DNA of 64,000 nucleotides from Coprococcus_C hominis (GCF_020687505.1 NZ_JAJEQT010000004.1), one strand, 5' to 3'; counted from the stretch's first letter, positions 53,386 through 62,372 are shown. Made by a program: numbers and translations. Notes: a model not told the origin generated them from the sequence alone.

Positions 53386-56300
53386 TTATATATCGGTAAG
53401 TTTCGCCATAGCCTTAACGAAGAATATTGCCGCCCGACACAGTTTTTGTGTGTCCGCTCCCCCGTTCGTTCCACGCGCCGCTGTACGGCTTTCTCCAAGC
53501 GCAACTGCCGCATCCGCATATTCACTTCCGGCAAGCAGTTCCCGGAACGCATCCGTCTGTCCAGCAAGCCATGTATTCGCCTCCGAGGAACCGCCAAGAA
53601 TCTCACCCGTGCATGTTCCCGCTTCGTCCATCCGGATCTGCGCCTGCAGCATACCATGCACCCCTGCCGCCATCCGGATCGTGATGCCGCGGGCTTCTAC
53701 TCCGCCCGTCTGCATCGTCAGATTCACTACCTTCATACCTGACTCTGTCTCAACCGGGAGCTGATACTGCCTTCTGCCCGCCATGGCTCCCAATATTCGG
53801 AATCCTGCCTGCACGACCTTCATGCCCTGCAGCTGATCTGATGTTATATTTCCTTCTTCTGCCTGATCATACATCTGCTCTACCATCTGTTGCCGGATAT
53901 CCGCATACATCTGCGCCAGATCTGCGTCTGCTTCGATCTGTTTCAGCAGCATCTCCGATTCAAACGGCAACGCAATCTCCTCTCCTGTGAGGGACTTCGC
54001 CATAGCATCCGTCTCTGCGTCAACTGCATCCTCCTTCGTATGGTCCTGCCATCCAATCTGCTTCCATACCTGTGATGCAAATGTATAGAAATTCATGGAC
54101 GCCTGATAATTGACAGCTTCTGCTTCCGGTCCTACCGACATTCCCTGCAGTATATAATCCGCCGCTTCCAGATTTTGTGCGCTCTCTTCAATATCATTTG
54201 CCTGCAGAAGCTGTTCTGCCTGTGCAAGCATCGGAGAATCAGAGATTTTCTCCCATGGGTTTTTATATTCTTCCTGCGCAGCCATCGGTTCATTTCGGCT
54301 CATATATTCATCTTTCTCTCCCATGCGGAGCTGTCCGGTCCAGTTACCATCCGCACCAACCCGTCCCGCATATGCACGCGCGATCTGATCATCCATCTTC
54401 TCCCCACGTGTCTGCAGATCCGCAAGCATACCGAACGAATCATCGACCACAGCCTCCATCCCGGCGGCCTTCCGGCTTCGCATCGCAGTAATCAGATTAC
54501 GCACGGTAAGCCGGCTGTTGTTCGCGAACAGATACCCGGCTTCCCGGTCGCCGGATTTCTCTAACTGCTTAAATACCCGGTACAACCCGATATATCCTGC
54601 GCGTTCCTCGCTGCTGATCTGTCCACGCTTCTCTACATCACGCAGATACGTTGCAAAATCGTCTGTCTCCTTCACACCTGCTTTGTAATTTTTGTCCCGC
54701 AGTGTCTGATTGAGTTCATCGACTGTCATATCAAGCGGGTTGATACCATCCCGGATCATAGACAGCACCGCATTCGGATGGCATGCGGCAAGCATATCAT
54801 TGACCGCTCTGTCATACTCTATGATCTGTGCGATATTTTCCTCCGTGATTTCCATGCGGTTATACCCGAGAATCTGTACCGCTCGTGTATGTTCCTCATC
54901 CACCGGCAGCTCCATATCTGTCAGTATATCTTCGATATTTGAAAATGCTTTGCGGATACTATCTCCCATATCCGCACGCGGGGCTGTACCAAGTGCCTCA
55001 TATCCGCGCTCCATCGCTGCGAAATCAACGGAACGCCGGATCGTCTGTGTCGATATATCTGCCACCCCATCCGACACATTGTTATCGGACATCCGGCGTT
55101 GCATATCACCCGCCTGTCCACCGATCTGGTGTTCTTCCTGTACAAGCTTCGCAAATCCATGTACCGTCACCGACTGCAGCGCGTCCGTACCCGCCAACAC
55201 GCCAAGCCTTGTTGCCGGTGCCGTGCCAATCGTCTGCAGATCTGCCTGCATCTGCTGATAGATTGCCTTGTTTTCTTCGGTTGGCGCAACACCCTGCTTC
55301 GCAAACATCTCCTGCGTAAGCTGTGCCTCTGCATTTCGCAGCTTCGCCACCACCTGCGCCAGTTCACGAGTATCAATATTGATATCCACGGAGAGCATCC
55401 GTACCGCAACACTCTGTGTCATGGAGAGCCGGATCTCCTCTAACTGCCGCAGTGCCGTTACCTCCCGCAGCGTCTGATTCTGTATGTCGGAACCTGCGCT
55501 CCGGCCATCCTGTAACTGTGTACCCTTATCCGCGGTTTCGTCGTATGCTCCCACCGGCTGTCCACCGGTCTGTCCATCCCGTACCCCATCATAATGCGCC
55601 GCCACCAGCGCAGCGATTGTAAGCGGCCGCTCTGTACGTACTGCCTGTGCCACATCCTCTGCTGTAATCGAAGCTGCATCCTGTCTGAGCTTTGCCGCTC
55701 TCGTCTCAAGCTCCTGTGTCTGCCGCTTCTCTGCCTGCTGTGCCGTCGGCAGTTCACCGATATCCTTCCCGATCTGCGCCTGCATCTGCATATAAGCCCG
55801 CACGGAATCCGTCGTGACCGGAATATCATTTGCCAGAAGCAGATTTGCCCCGGCCATACTTGTTTCATCCACGACAAATCCAGCCTGCATGATCACATGT
55901 GCGAGCTGCGCCTGCAAGCCGGAATCTGCATTTCCATCTTCACCCGAAGCATACACCGATTGTCCAGCGCTCTGCTGCGGCCTGGATATTGTCTGTTGTG
56001 CAACCTGTTTCGCCGCATATGCGGTGTCTCCTCCCAATTCATCCACCGCGGCAATCTCTCTTTGTCCACTGTAATGCGCCTTGTAGAGTGTCTCCTGCGT
56101 GAGTGGCTGCCGATTCTTCAACAGGTACAGAATGTCCTTGTTCCCCACCTGCAGCTTCACATCTGTCCCGGCTATCTGCGCCCCGCTACTTGTAAAAACC
56201 AGATTCGAGGCGTCTCCCTCCTCGATCTGCGCCTGCGCGAGCACATTTACAAGCGCGTCCTTACGCGCATCTGCACGCATGGAAGTAACCAGCCCTTCTA

Positions 56301-56667
56301 TGTCCGAAAGCGATGCCGAAGCGACATCCACGCCCATCATACGAAGCTTCTTTATCTCCTCGGAAGTAAGGGAACGCGCAATCTCCCGTGCATCTGCACG
56401 CGCCTGTTCTTCGTCGCTTGTCTCTTCCTGCTGTTCCTGCTTCGCCTTCTCCTGCATGTCCTTGCGGTACTCATTGAAATTATCCATGACCGTCTGCGCA
56501 TTCGTGTCGACCGAAGAATTCCTGTCGTACTGCACCTGCCCGACCTTCTCGAAGGCATCGAGCTGATCGACCGAAGCAGTCTTCATCTTTGTTCCACTGT
56601 AAGCATTTGCACTGTCACTATACGCTTTGATGGCATCCTGTGAATTTTTGATATTGATATTCTGCAT
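53386..56667 (-). CDS. Large flagellar-locus protein with FliK-like C-terminus
   Basis: 1093 residues, no signal peptide or membrane segment, acidic, rich in alanine and glutamine. The N-terminal 100 residues are polar and coiled (NFNEYRKDMQEKAKQEQQEE). Several repeated pieces have the pattern I-x-x-x-N-V/I-x-x-L/M-x-x-L and resemble DUF6240-type repeats. Residues about 970-1060 (LPVETESGMKVVNLTM, GVHGMLQAQIRMDEAGTCTGEI, EANTWLAGQTDAFRELLAG) look like the C-terminal domain of hook-length proteins FliK. It has a SigD promoter and lies before flagellin 2, so it belongs to the late flagellar class. A role in hook or filament length control is a hypothesis. FliK proper was not seen in the window. 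Confidence 0.6.
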   Translation of the reverse strand: MQNINIKNSQDAIKAYSDSANAYSGTKMKTASVDQLDAFEKVGQVQYDRNSSVDTNAQTVMDNFNEYRKDMQEKAKQEQQEETSDEEQARADAREIARSLTSEEIKKLRMMGVDVASASLSDIEGLVTSMRADARKDALVNVLAQAQIEEGDASNLVFTSSGAQIAGTDVKLQVGNKDILYLLKNRQPLTQETLYKAHYSGQREIAAVDELGGDTAYAAKQVAQQTISRPQQSAGQSVYASGEDGNADSGLQAQLAHVIMQAGFVVDETSMAGANLLLANDIPVTTDSVRAYMQMQAQIGKDIGELPTAQQAEKRQTQELETRAAKLRQDAASITAEDVAQAVRTERPLTIAALVAAHYDGVRDGQTGGQPVGAYDETADKGTQLQDGRSAGSDIQNQTLREVTALRQLEEIRLSMTQSVAVRMLSVDINIDTRELAQVVAKLRNAEAQLTQEMFAKQGVAPTEENKAIYQQMQADLQTIGTAPATRLGVLAGTDALQSVTVHGFAKLVQEEHQIGGQAGDMQRRMSDNNVSDGVADISTQTIRRSVDFAAMERGYEALGTAPRADMGDSIRKAFSNIEDILTDMELPVDEEHTRAVQILGYNRMEITEENIAQIIEYDRAVNDMLAACHPNAVLSMIRDGINPLDMTVDELNQTLRDKNYKAGVKETDDFATYLRDVEKRGQISSEERAGYIGLYRVFKQLEKSGDREAGYLFANNSRLTVRNLITAMRSRKAAGMEAVVDDSFGMLADLQTRGEKMDDQIARAYAGRVGADGNWTGQLRMGEKDEYMSRNEPMAAQEEYKNPWEKISDSPMLAQAEQLLQANDIEESAQNLEAADYILQGMSVGPEAEAVNYQASMNFYTFASQVWKQIGWQDHTKEDAVDAETDAMAKSLTGEEIALPFESEMLLKQIEADADLAQMYADIRQQMVEQMYDQAEEGNITSDQLQGMKVVQAGFRILGAMAGRRQYQLPVETESGMKVVNLTMQTGGVEARGITIRMAAGVHGMLQAQIRMDEAGTCTGEILGGSSEANTWLAGQTDAFRELLAGSEYADAAVALGESRTAARGTNGGADTQKLCRAAIFFVKAMAKLTDI
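53390..53417 (-). promoter_or_regulatory. SigD promoter of flagellin 2, inside the upstream gene
   Basis: Minus strand: TTAA (53417-53414), 17 bases, CCGATAT (53396-53390). The whole promoter overlaps the last ten codons of the upstream gene. Leader about 105 nt, with GGA at 53285, 53315, 53334, 53346, 53364 and 53370. Confidence 0.75.
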
Positions 56668-56764
56668 AAAATGCTCCTTGCATCATTAATTTGTATGATA
56701 TTATTCCTATCTTGCATCGTTCCGATCCTGCGTTCCGGTTGCCCGAACTGGTTCTCTGTCTTTT

Positions 56765-56792
56765 ATATCGGCACAGTCCGCCCAATCATTAA
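56765..56792 (-). promoter_or_regulatory. SigD promoter of the FliK-like gene
   Basis: Minus strand: TTAA (56792-56789), 17 bases, CCGATAT (56771-56765), preceded by G as in GCCGATAT. It gives a leader of about 95 nt. Five 14-bp repeats abut its upstream side. Confidence 0.75.
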
Positions 56793-56808
56793 GAAGCTGC
56801 ATGGTGTC

Positions 56809-56878
56809 TGAAGCACAATGTCCAAGACGCAATGCCTGAAGCACAATGTCTGAAACGCAATGTCCAAGACGCAATGCT
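56809..56878. repeat. Five 14-bp tandem repeats upstream of the SigD promoter
   Basis: Exact 14-base period: units at 56809, 56823, 56837, 56851 and 56865. Units 1 and 3 are identical (TGAAGCACAATGTC); units 2 and 5 differ only in the last base (CAAGACGCAATGC+C/T); unit 4 is TGAAACGCAATGTC. The array ends 17 bases from the promoter -35. The 342-base gap 56668-57009 otherwise holds this promoter, the leader and the ChW gene terminator. Confidence 0.85.
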
Positions 56879-56903
56879 TGGTGTTTGCATGAAGATTAAA
56901 TGC

Positions 56904-56944
56904 AAAAAGCATGGACGGCTCATTATGAACCAACCATGCTTTTT
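56904..56944. terminator. Terminator of the ChW-repeat gene
   Basis: Arms 56904-56914 and 56934-56944 (AAAAAGCATGG / CCATGCTTTTT) with a further inner GGCTCA/TGAACC hairpin. The minus-strand T-tract is inside the stem, the common self-complementary A/T form that works in both directions. Confidence 0.8.
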
Positions 56945-57009
56945 CATTACTATCTCATGCGCATCTGTCACTGCTTACCGGTACAAGCACATGTATAATA
57001 TTTCATCAT

Positions 57010-59631
57010 TTAATTGAAAAATGGTGTCCCGGGTGCTACCGTCCCATCATAGATCAGACCGGTTTCCGGCAACTTCCCTGCGTTACTATCAACCCGCATA
57101 TTTGCGACCTGTTCTTTGGATAGTTTCATGTCAGCCGGAAGCTTATCATATGAATCTGAATACCACCAGTTTCTTCCGTAATACGACTTCACTGCATACC
57201 AGCCACCTCGTTGCGCATCATATTCATACAGGACATCCTGTGTGACGGTTTTGCCGGATGCATTTGTAAATGTTTTATTCCGGACAAGAATATCCGAAGT
57301 CGGATGCTGTGCATAAGTTGCCTTCAGGTCAATACAGTTATTCTTATTGACATATCTTCCGTCCACCCATACATCCTCCATATGGTGGACGCCGTTTCCA
57401 ACACCTGTATATGCACTCACATACGTATATGCCGTTCCATATCCCCAGCCCTCAGCAGCAACCTTCAGCCAATTGCCTGCGCCAATCTTTTTCTCAAATT
57501 CATCTCCGGACAACTGATTCCGATATGTCTGTAACTCATCGGTCGATTGTTTCTCATATTGATGAATTTTCCTTTCCAGTTTATCGAGGGACGAAGAAAA
57601 TGCGTAATCATTCGCTCCACCGTCAAAGGTAAATAAACTTTCAATATATTTGGACATAACCGGATCCGTATTTCCGTTTCCGGCACCACCATATGATTTC
57701 GTTGTTCCGTTCCATGTTACATCGACCAGATAATGCGCCGAGCCTGACGAAACCGTACAATCCGGCTGCAACGCTTTCGCTACATTCGCCATAACGCCCG
57801 GAACTCCTACGGATGACAACACCATCGGATGAAGGTATTCCAGGAACATCATCTCATCCGCCGACTGCCACATCGAATAGTGTTCATTCAAAGACAATTC
57901 CGGGTATGGAGATGTTGCCAGCAGCGGATACGGGCGATTCGGATCCGGCTTCGATGTGTCAACGATGTTTTTCGGATAGACAGAAAGCCGCCCCAACGCT
58001 GAGTTCACACTTTGCAGATTGTCGAACAAGCCTTTTGATTTATCCGTGTAATTGTTAATCAGATAATCGGTCAGACTCTCCACCGATTTGCAGGAAACCT
58101 GAACCGGTGTATCCGTATAAACCGGCATTGTTGAATACGACACATTTCCCGAATAAGTGACTTTATAGGCACGATCAGCCTGCTGCAATGTATATGCTCC
58201 GCCATCGGAACCCGATTCAGACATCTCGAATATATATCCGCCCTTCACACGTCCGGTTTCTTTATTCTCGTATTTGACATCGAAAAATCTCCGGGTCGTC
58301 GGGATAAGATAAGCTCCTTTTCCGGCCTTATACTTACTGTTTTTATCCTCAAAACGAACATAGGAAACATCCGGATTATTCGTCTTCACATAGAAATACT
58401 CATTGAAAGGCTCCAGCAGAGGAACGATTTCATATGAATATCTGGTAACATCGTTCTTGTTTGCTCCGGTTGAGCCCGTTGAACCCGATGTTCCGTTTGA
58501 ACCGGTGCTTCCGTTTGATACCGGATTTTCCGGCAAAGCAATTTCAGGCCGGTTCACAAAACCCGTTCCAACTGTAGATACGATACCTGCAACATTTCCC
58601 GGAGCCGCCCCGTTCTTTTGAACAAGAACGATCTGGATTGCCTCTAACCTTTTTGCATATCCGGCCGTTCCAGCAGCTGCTCCATTTCTTGTCCATCCAA
58701 GCCAGCCATACGACTGTGCATGTACGCGGTAATAAACATCATAGTGATTGGCAAGTTCTCCAGTAAGGTAAATCTGGATTGCCTCCAGCCGTTTTGCCTG
58801 CCCGCTTGTTCCGGACATCTCGCCATTCATTCTCCAGCGGGACTCCCAGCCATAGCTTTGTACATGTGTGCGATACACAATATTTCCCGTATATTGTTGA
58901 TTGGTAAGTTTTATCTCTATACCTTCCAGGCGTTTTGCACGTCCGCTTGTACCTGCCATCACTCCGTTGTTCTTCCATCCCTGCCAGCCATAGCTTTGTA
59001 CATGCGTACGATATGTAATGTTGGTCGTCTCCCGACCTCCGACATTCACATCAGAGGCGCCATTGAGCGATACGTAGTTTCTCCCATACCTGCTTACGAT
59101 ACCATTGACATTATTCTGAACCGTTGTTCCCCTTGCGACAACAACAATCTGAATTGCCTCCAACCGCTTAGCAAGCCCTGCTGTTCCGGCTGCCTGTCCA
59201 TTTTTTGCCCAGGCAAGCCAGCCATATGACTGTGCATGCACACGATAATAAATATCGTAATTCTGTGCATTTGCACCGGTTAACTCAATTTTAATCGCTT
59301 CCAGACGCTTTGCTTCGCCCTGTGTTCCGCTCATCTCACCATTCGAAACCCACGGGAGCCAGCCATATGTCTGGCAATGTGTTGTATAACGGACCCCCAG
59401 ATTATCTCCGGAGACTGTGATCCGGATTCCTTCCAGCCGTTTTGCTTTTCCGCTTGTTCCGGAGGCTTCTCCATCACGCTTCCATGCAGATTCCCAACCA
59501 AATGTCTGAACGTGTGATTTGTATTGTACCGAAACCCCTGCGGCTTCCACATTTTGAACCGGGACATATGCAAATACAGACAGCACCATCACGATTGAAA
59601 GCACAAGTGCCCATACTCTTCTCTTATTCAT
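57010..59631 (-). CDS. Secreted protein with six ChW repeats and a large unknown C-terminal domain
   Basis: 873 residues. Signal peptide (KRRVWALVLSIVMVLSVFAYV, cleavage near VEAAG). Six clostridial hydrophobic ChW repeats at about 35-350, each with H-x-Q-x-x-GW...W...GT.G.AKRLE.I.I; they form two sets of three separated by a 30-residue linker. A serine/glycine/threonine-rich linker (about 370-395) leads to a 475-residue C-terminal part, including MWQSADEMMFLEYLHPMVL and GWGYGTAYTYVSAYTGVGNG, that I do not recognise. ChW repeats occur in secreted clostridial proteins and may bind polysaccharide. It lacks a sortase or anchor motif. It follows the aldose-epimerase gene by 27 bases. Start preceded by GGGAGGG. 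Confidence 0.88.
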   Translation of the reverse strand: MNKRRVWALVLSIVMVLSVFAYVPVQNVEAAGVSVQYKSHVQTFGWESAWKRDGEASGTSGKAKRLEGIRITVSGDNLGVRYTTHCQTYGWLPWVSNGEMSGTQGEAKRLEAIKIELTGANAQNYDIYYRVHAQSYGWLAWAKNGQAAGTAGLAKRLEAIQIVVVARGTTVQNNVNGIVSRYGRNYVSLNGASDVNVGGRETTNITYRTHVQSYGWQGWKNNGVMAGTSGRAKRLEGIEIKLTNQQYTGNIVYRTHVQSYGWESRWRMNGEMSGTSGQAKRLEAIQIYLTGELANHYDVYYRVHAQSYGWLGWTRNGAAAGTAGYAKRLEAIQIVLVQKNGAAPGNVAGIVSTVGTGFVNRPEIALPENPVSNGSTGSNGTSGSTGSTGANKNDVTRYSYEIVPLLEPFNEYFYVKTNNPDVSYVRFEDKNSKYKAGKGAYLIPTTRRFFDVKYENKETGRVKGGYIFEMSESGSDGGAYTLQQADRAYKVTYSGNVSYSTMPVYTDTPVQVSCKSVESLTDYLINNYTDKSKGLFDNLQSVNSALGRLSVYPKNIVDTSKPDPNRPYPLLATSPYPELSLNEHYSMWQSADEMMFLEYLHPMVLSSVGVPGVMANVAKALQPDCTVSSGSAHYLVDVTWNGTTKSYGGAGNGNTDPVMSKYIESLFTFDGGANDYAFSSSLDKLERKIHQYEKQSTDELQTYRNQLSGDEFEKKIGAGNWLKVAAEGWGYGTAYTYVSAYTGVGNGVHHMEDVWVDGRYVNKNNCIDLKATYAQHPTSDILVRNKTFTNASGKTVTQDVLYEYDAQRGGWYAVKSYYGRNWWYSDSYDKLPADMKLSKEQVANMRVDSNAGKLPETGLIYDGTVAPGTPFFN

Positions 59632-59658
59632 AAATAACCCTCCCTTGTCACCACACGC

Positions 59659-60660
59659 TTACGCGGTATAGATCTTCTCCGTCACCGTATGAGATTCACC
59701 CGGTGCAAGCTCCTTGTAACCAGATTCCTCTGCTGGGATTGGCTGGTTTGGTGCATCGATGATCCATGTGCAAGGCTCTGGACAGAAGTATCCTTTGTCT
59801 CCATGATCGTTCCATACAACCCAGAATTTGAAGTCCTTACATACTTCATAGCAGATACGCTTGCCTGTTGCAGCATCCGTTGCCACTGCGCCATAGAATG
59901 GCTTGCCATCCAGACTTCCTTCCTCTGCAAAGAATACGTCATTGTCAATATCATGCAGCACTGGAACCTGTGAACCAGTCAGATACTGTCTGTCGTGATT
60001 TGTCTGTACGAGCATGTCACCTGTCGGAATGCAGGACTTTGAAAGCTCCCACTTCTCGCCAACCGGGATATACAGACGCATATCCAGACCATTTCCATCC
60101 TTTGTGAAAGGTCCGTTAATCGTTGTATGGTTGCACATACCATATGGCATCTGCTTGTCAGATGTATTTGTCATTGTAAATGCATACTCCAGACCGTCAT
60201 CGGACAAAGTAAATGTGAACTCTGCCTTGAAGCTGACTGGGTATGTCTCGAAAAATTCATCGTTCTTGTCATATATGTACTCTGTCTTTGCGATTGCCTT
60301 CTTGCCGTCCACGGCTGCACTCACAAGTGTATGCTCACGCTTATGCAGGAAACCATGAATATGGTTGCCAAGCGGATCATTCAATGGAAAATGATAGGTT
60401 GCATCGCTTACCTTCAGCACGCCATTTGCAAGGCGGTTTGGAAGATACAGGGTCGGAAGTCCATACACCTCCGGGCTCTTCTTCAGATCCTCAACAGAAA
60501 GGGATTCGTCATAACGGAAAATCTCAATGTCATTTTCAACATCCTGCATACGGATGACATTACTGCCTAAAAAAGGTGCCACGATTGCTTTGTACTTTCC
60601 TGCTGTCAGTGCAACTGCCTCTTTCCCTTTATAATCAATAATCTCTGCGGAATAACTCAT
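59659..60660 (-). CDS. Aldose 1-epimerase family protein (GalM-like)
   Basis: 333 residues from the ATG at 60660, which has AAAAGGAGGA. Galactose mutarotase-like fold: FLGSNVIRMQ, NRLANGVLKV, GNHIHGFLHKREHTLV, the histidine motif MPYGMCNHTTING and CPEPCTWIIDAPNQP. It interconverts anomers of an aldose; the substrate range of this subgroup is not fixed by sequence. Cytoplasmic. It has its own SigA promoter and leads the pair with the ChW protein. Confidence 0.88.
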   Translation of the reverse strand: MSYSAEIIDYKGKEAVALTAGKYKAIVAPFLGSNVIRMQDVENDIEIFRYDESLSVEDLKKSPEVYGLPTLYLPNRLANGVLKVSDATYHFPLNDPLGNHIHGFLHKREHTLVSAAVDGKKAIAKTEYIYDKNDEFFETYPVSFKAEFTFTLSDDGLEYAFTMTNTSDKQMPYGMCNHTTINGPFTKDGNGLDMRLYIPVGEKWELSKSCIPTGDMLVQTNHDRQYLTGSQVPVLHDIDNDVFFAEEGSLDGKPFYGAVATDAATGKRICYEVCKDFKFWVVWNDHGDKGYFCPEPCTWIIDAPNQPIPAEESGYKELAPGESHTVTEKIYTA

Positions 60661-60734
60661 TGTTTTTTCCTCCTTTTCAAGACTGCACCTTTCGTGCAGT
60701 TTCACTCAAAAAATTTCATTTCAAATCACATAAA

Positions 60735-60763
60735 ATAATAGCACATCGACCATACTATGTCTA
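60735..60763 (-). promoter_or_regulatory. SigA promoter of the aldose-epimerase gene
   Basis: Minus strand: TAGACA (60763-60758), 17 bases, TATTAT (60740-60735). Leader about 70 nt. The 290-base gap 60661-60950 otherwise holds only the terminator of the next gene. Confidence 0.7.
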
Positions 60764-60902
60764 GGAAAAAAGAACACAAGACATGCTTTTTGCGTATGAT
60801 ATGGATAGGCACGCATGCAACCGATTATTCACAAGTCTTTTCGAGTTTTACCATCCATTTCTCCCCCTTGCTAAGATACCACCCGCGCGGTTGCATTTTT
60901 AT

Positions 60903-60930
60903 AAAAAGGGACCGATTTGTTTCGGTCCCT
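60903..60930 (-). terminator. Terminator of the Ig-like protein gene
   Basis: Minus strand: AGGGACCGA (60930-60922) and TCGGTCCCT (60915-60907) form a 9-bp stem followed by TTTTTAT. It lies 20 bases after the stop codon. Confidence 0.9.
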
Positions 60931-60950
60931 GTAATTTATTATCTGTACTT

Positions 60951-61292
60951 TTATAATTTGAATTTGATCTGCACTGGCTCCTTCAACGACTGTCCGCCTC
61001 TCGACTTCACATTTTTTGTGATCGTCAGGAAATAGTATTCGTTCGTCGAATACGGCTCCAGCGGTTCCACCTCGATAATCTCATTTTTCGTATCATAACG
61101 GATATAGGATCGCAGCTTCTGGTTCTGCGAATTCGTCACATACATCGTATCCTTGTTCACCGTATGCGGGTCCAGCGGAATATTGAACCGCACGCGCCAC
61201 ACAAAATTCCCCGTCTTAAAACGCAGATCCTGCTTGACCTTGTTCGCAAGCTGTGGTGGAATATCTTCTATATCAATCAAATTTTTTGCCAT
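60951..61292 (-). CDS. Small protein with SbsA-type Ig-like (Big_5) domain
   Basis: 113 residues from the ATG at 61292. The 133-residue frame starts in an unlikely cysteine-rich leader. Residues 35-113 look like a bacterial Ig-like domain of the SbsA/Big_5 type: FNIPLDPHTVNKDTMYVTN, IEVEPLEPYSTNEYYFLTIT and VKSRGGQSLKEPVQIKF. Such domains are normally exported, but no signal peptide is visible here, so it is either cytoplasmic or exported by another route. Divergent from the M23 peptidase gene. Confidence 0.75.
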   Translation of the reverse strand: MAKNLIDIEDIPPQLANKVKQDLRFKTGNFVWRVRFNIPLDPHTVNKDTMYVTNSQNQKLRSYIRYDTKNEIIEVEPLEPYSTNEYYFLTITKNVKSRGGQSLKEPVQIKFKL

Positions 61293-61432
61293 TTGCAACT
61301 CCCTCTGTCGTAATCCAATGCCGCATTTCCAGCATCCATCTTCTGTACTCACTCATGTTTTAGTTTATCACAAAGCGCATGCGCGAACAAGAATTTTGCC
61401 GCTGTCTGTCAGAATTTTGTACACGCATTTTC

Positions 61433-61461
61433 TTTACATCACAGATTTGTAACACTACAAT
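61433..61461 (+). promoter_or_regulatory. SigA promoter of the M23 peptidase gene, with overlapping inverted repeat
   Basis: TTTACA (61433-61438), 17 bases, TACAAT (61456-61461). An imperfect inverted repeat, TTTGTAAC (61446-61453) and GTTACGAA (61468-61475), brackets the -10 and is a possible operator. Confidence 0.6.
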
Positions 61462-61584
61462 AAAATTGTTACGAATTTGTTATCGTACATTTCAATATAT
61501 CGTCACATTTTCCATATATTTGAATAGCGTATGCCATATATGGGAACACTGACTGCAAGTACATATTCCGTAGGAGAGCAAATC

Positions 61585-62343
61585 ATGAAACATAAATTTC
61601 AGTTTTCCTACAAAAGACAAAAATTACTGACATTTACTTTGGTGGGAAGCAGTCTGCTCGTCTGTCTGATGAGTCAGGCACGCGAATTTCCATCGATCAA
61701 ATTACCGCAAAAAGAATACAGACTAACCGGAACATCCCTGCAAAGTGTAAAGGAAATCGTTCCTTATTATGATTCCTGCAACACCGTCTACGATGATTCC
61801 CTCTATCAGGGCGAGATCGTCGTCACACAGGAAGGCACCGCTGGCAAGCAGGAAACAACTGCTTTGATCACCTATTTAAATGGACACGCTGTGTCCGAGG
61901 AGATCATCGATTCCCGCGTCATCACGCCCGCGATTGCCCGCGAGGTACATGTCGGAACAAAGGAGCGACCGGACTTTCTGATTCCGGTCGATGATTACGT
62001 CATCACTTCTTACGTCGGTCCGCGCTGGGGCAGAACGCACAACGGAATCGACCTCGCGGTCAATGTCGGCACGCCTGTCAAGAGCAGCACCGCCGGAACC
62101 GTCATACAATCCGGTTGGAACGGCGGCTACGGCATCAGTGTCTATGTGGACTGCGGCGATGGCATGGTCATCCGTTACGGACATCTGTCTGAAACTTCTG
62201 TCGAAGTCGGACAGACGGTCGCACAAGGCGATCTGCTCGGACTCTCCGGCAACACCGGAAACAGCACCGGACCACATCTGCATTTTGAAATGCGGGTGAA
62301 TGATGAGGTTGTTGATCCATTGGAATACGTGAAGCTACAATAA
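61585..62343 (+). CDS. Exported M23 (LytM-type) endopeptidase with G5 domain
   Basis: 252 residues from the ATG at 61585, chosen for TAGGAGAG upstream. One hydrophobic N-terminal segment (LLTFTLVGSSLLVCLMS, 14-30) acts as signal or anchor. Residues 77-126 form a G5 domain (EIVVTQEGTAGKQETTALIT, then a strand ending VHVGTK). Residues 144-252 are an M23 metallopeptidase with zinc ligands in GRTHNGIDLA and GPHLHFEMRV; both ligands are intact. It should cleave peptidoglycan cross-links outside the membrane. Second plus-strand gene; it has a SigA-type promoter and a 117-base leader. Confidence 0.92.
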   Translation: MKHKFQFSYKRQKLLTFTLVGSSLLVCLMSQAREFPSIKLPQKEYRLTGTSLQSVKEIVPYYDSCNTVYDDSLYQGEIVVTQEGTAGKQETTALITYLNGHAVSEEIIDSRVITPAIAREVHVGTKERPDFLIPVDDYVITSYVGPRWGRTHNGIDLAVNVGTPVKSSTAGTVIQSGWNGGYGISVYVDCGDGMVIRYGHLSETSVEVGQTVAQGDLLGLSGNTGNSTGPHLHFEMRVNDEVVDPLEYVKLQ

Positions 62344-62372
62344 AATAGCAGGGGGTACTTGATTGGAATAAT

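Noticed and set aside
56809..56878. 14-bp repeats as a CRISPR array
   Set aside because: Units follow each other without spacers and no cas genes are in the window.
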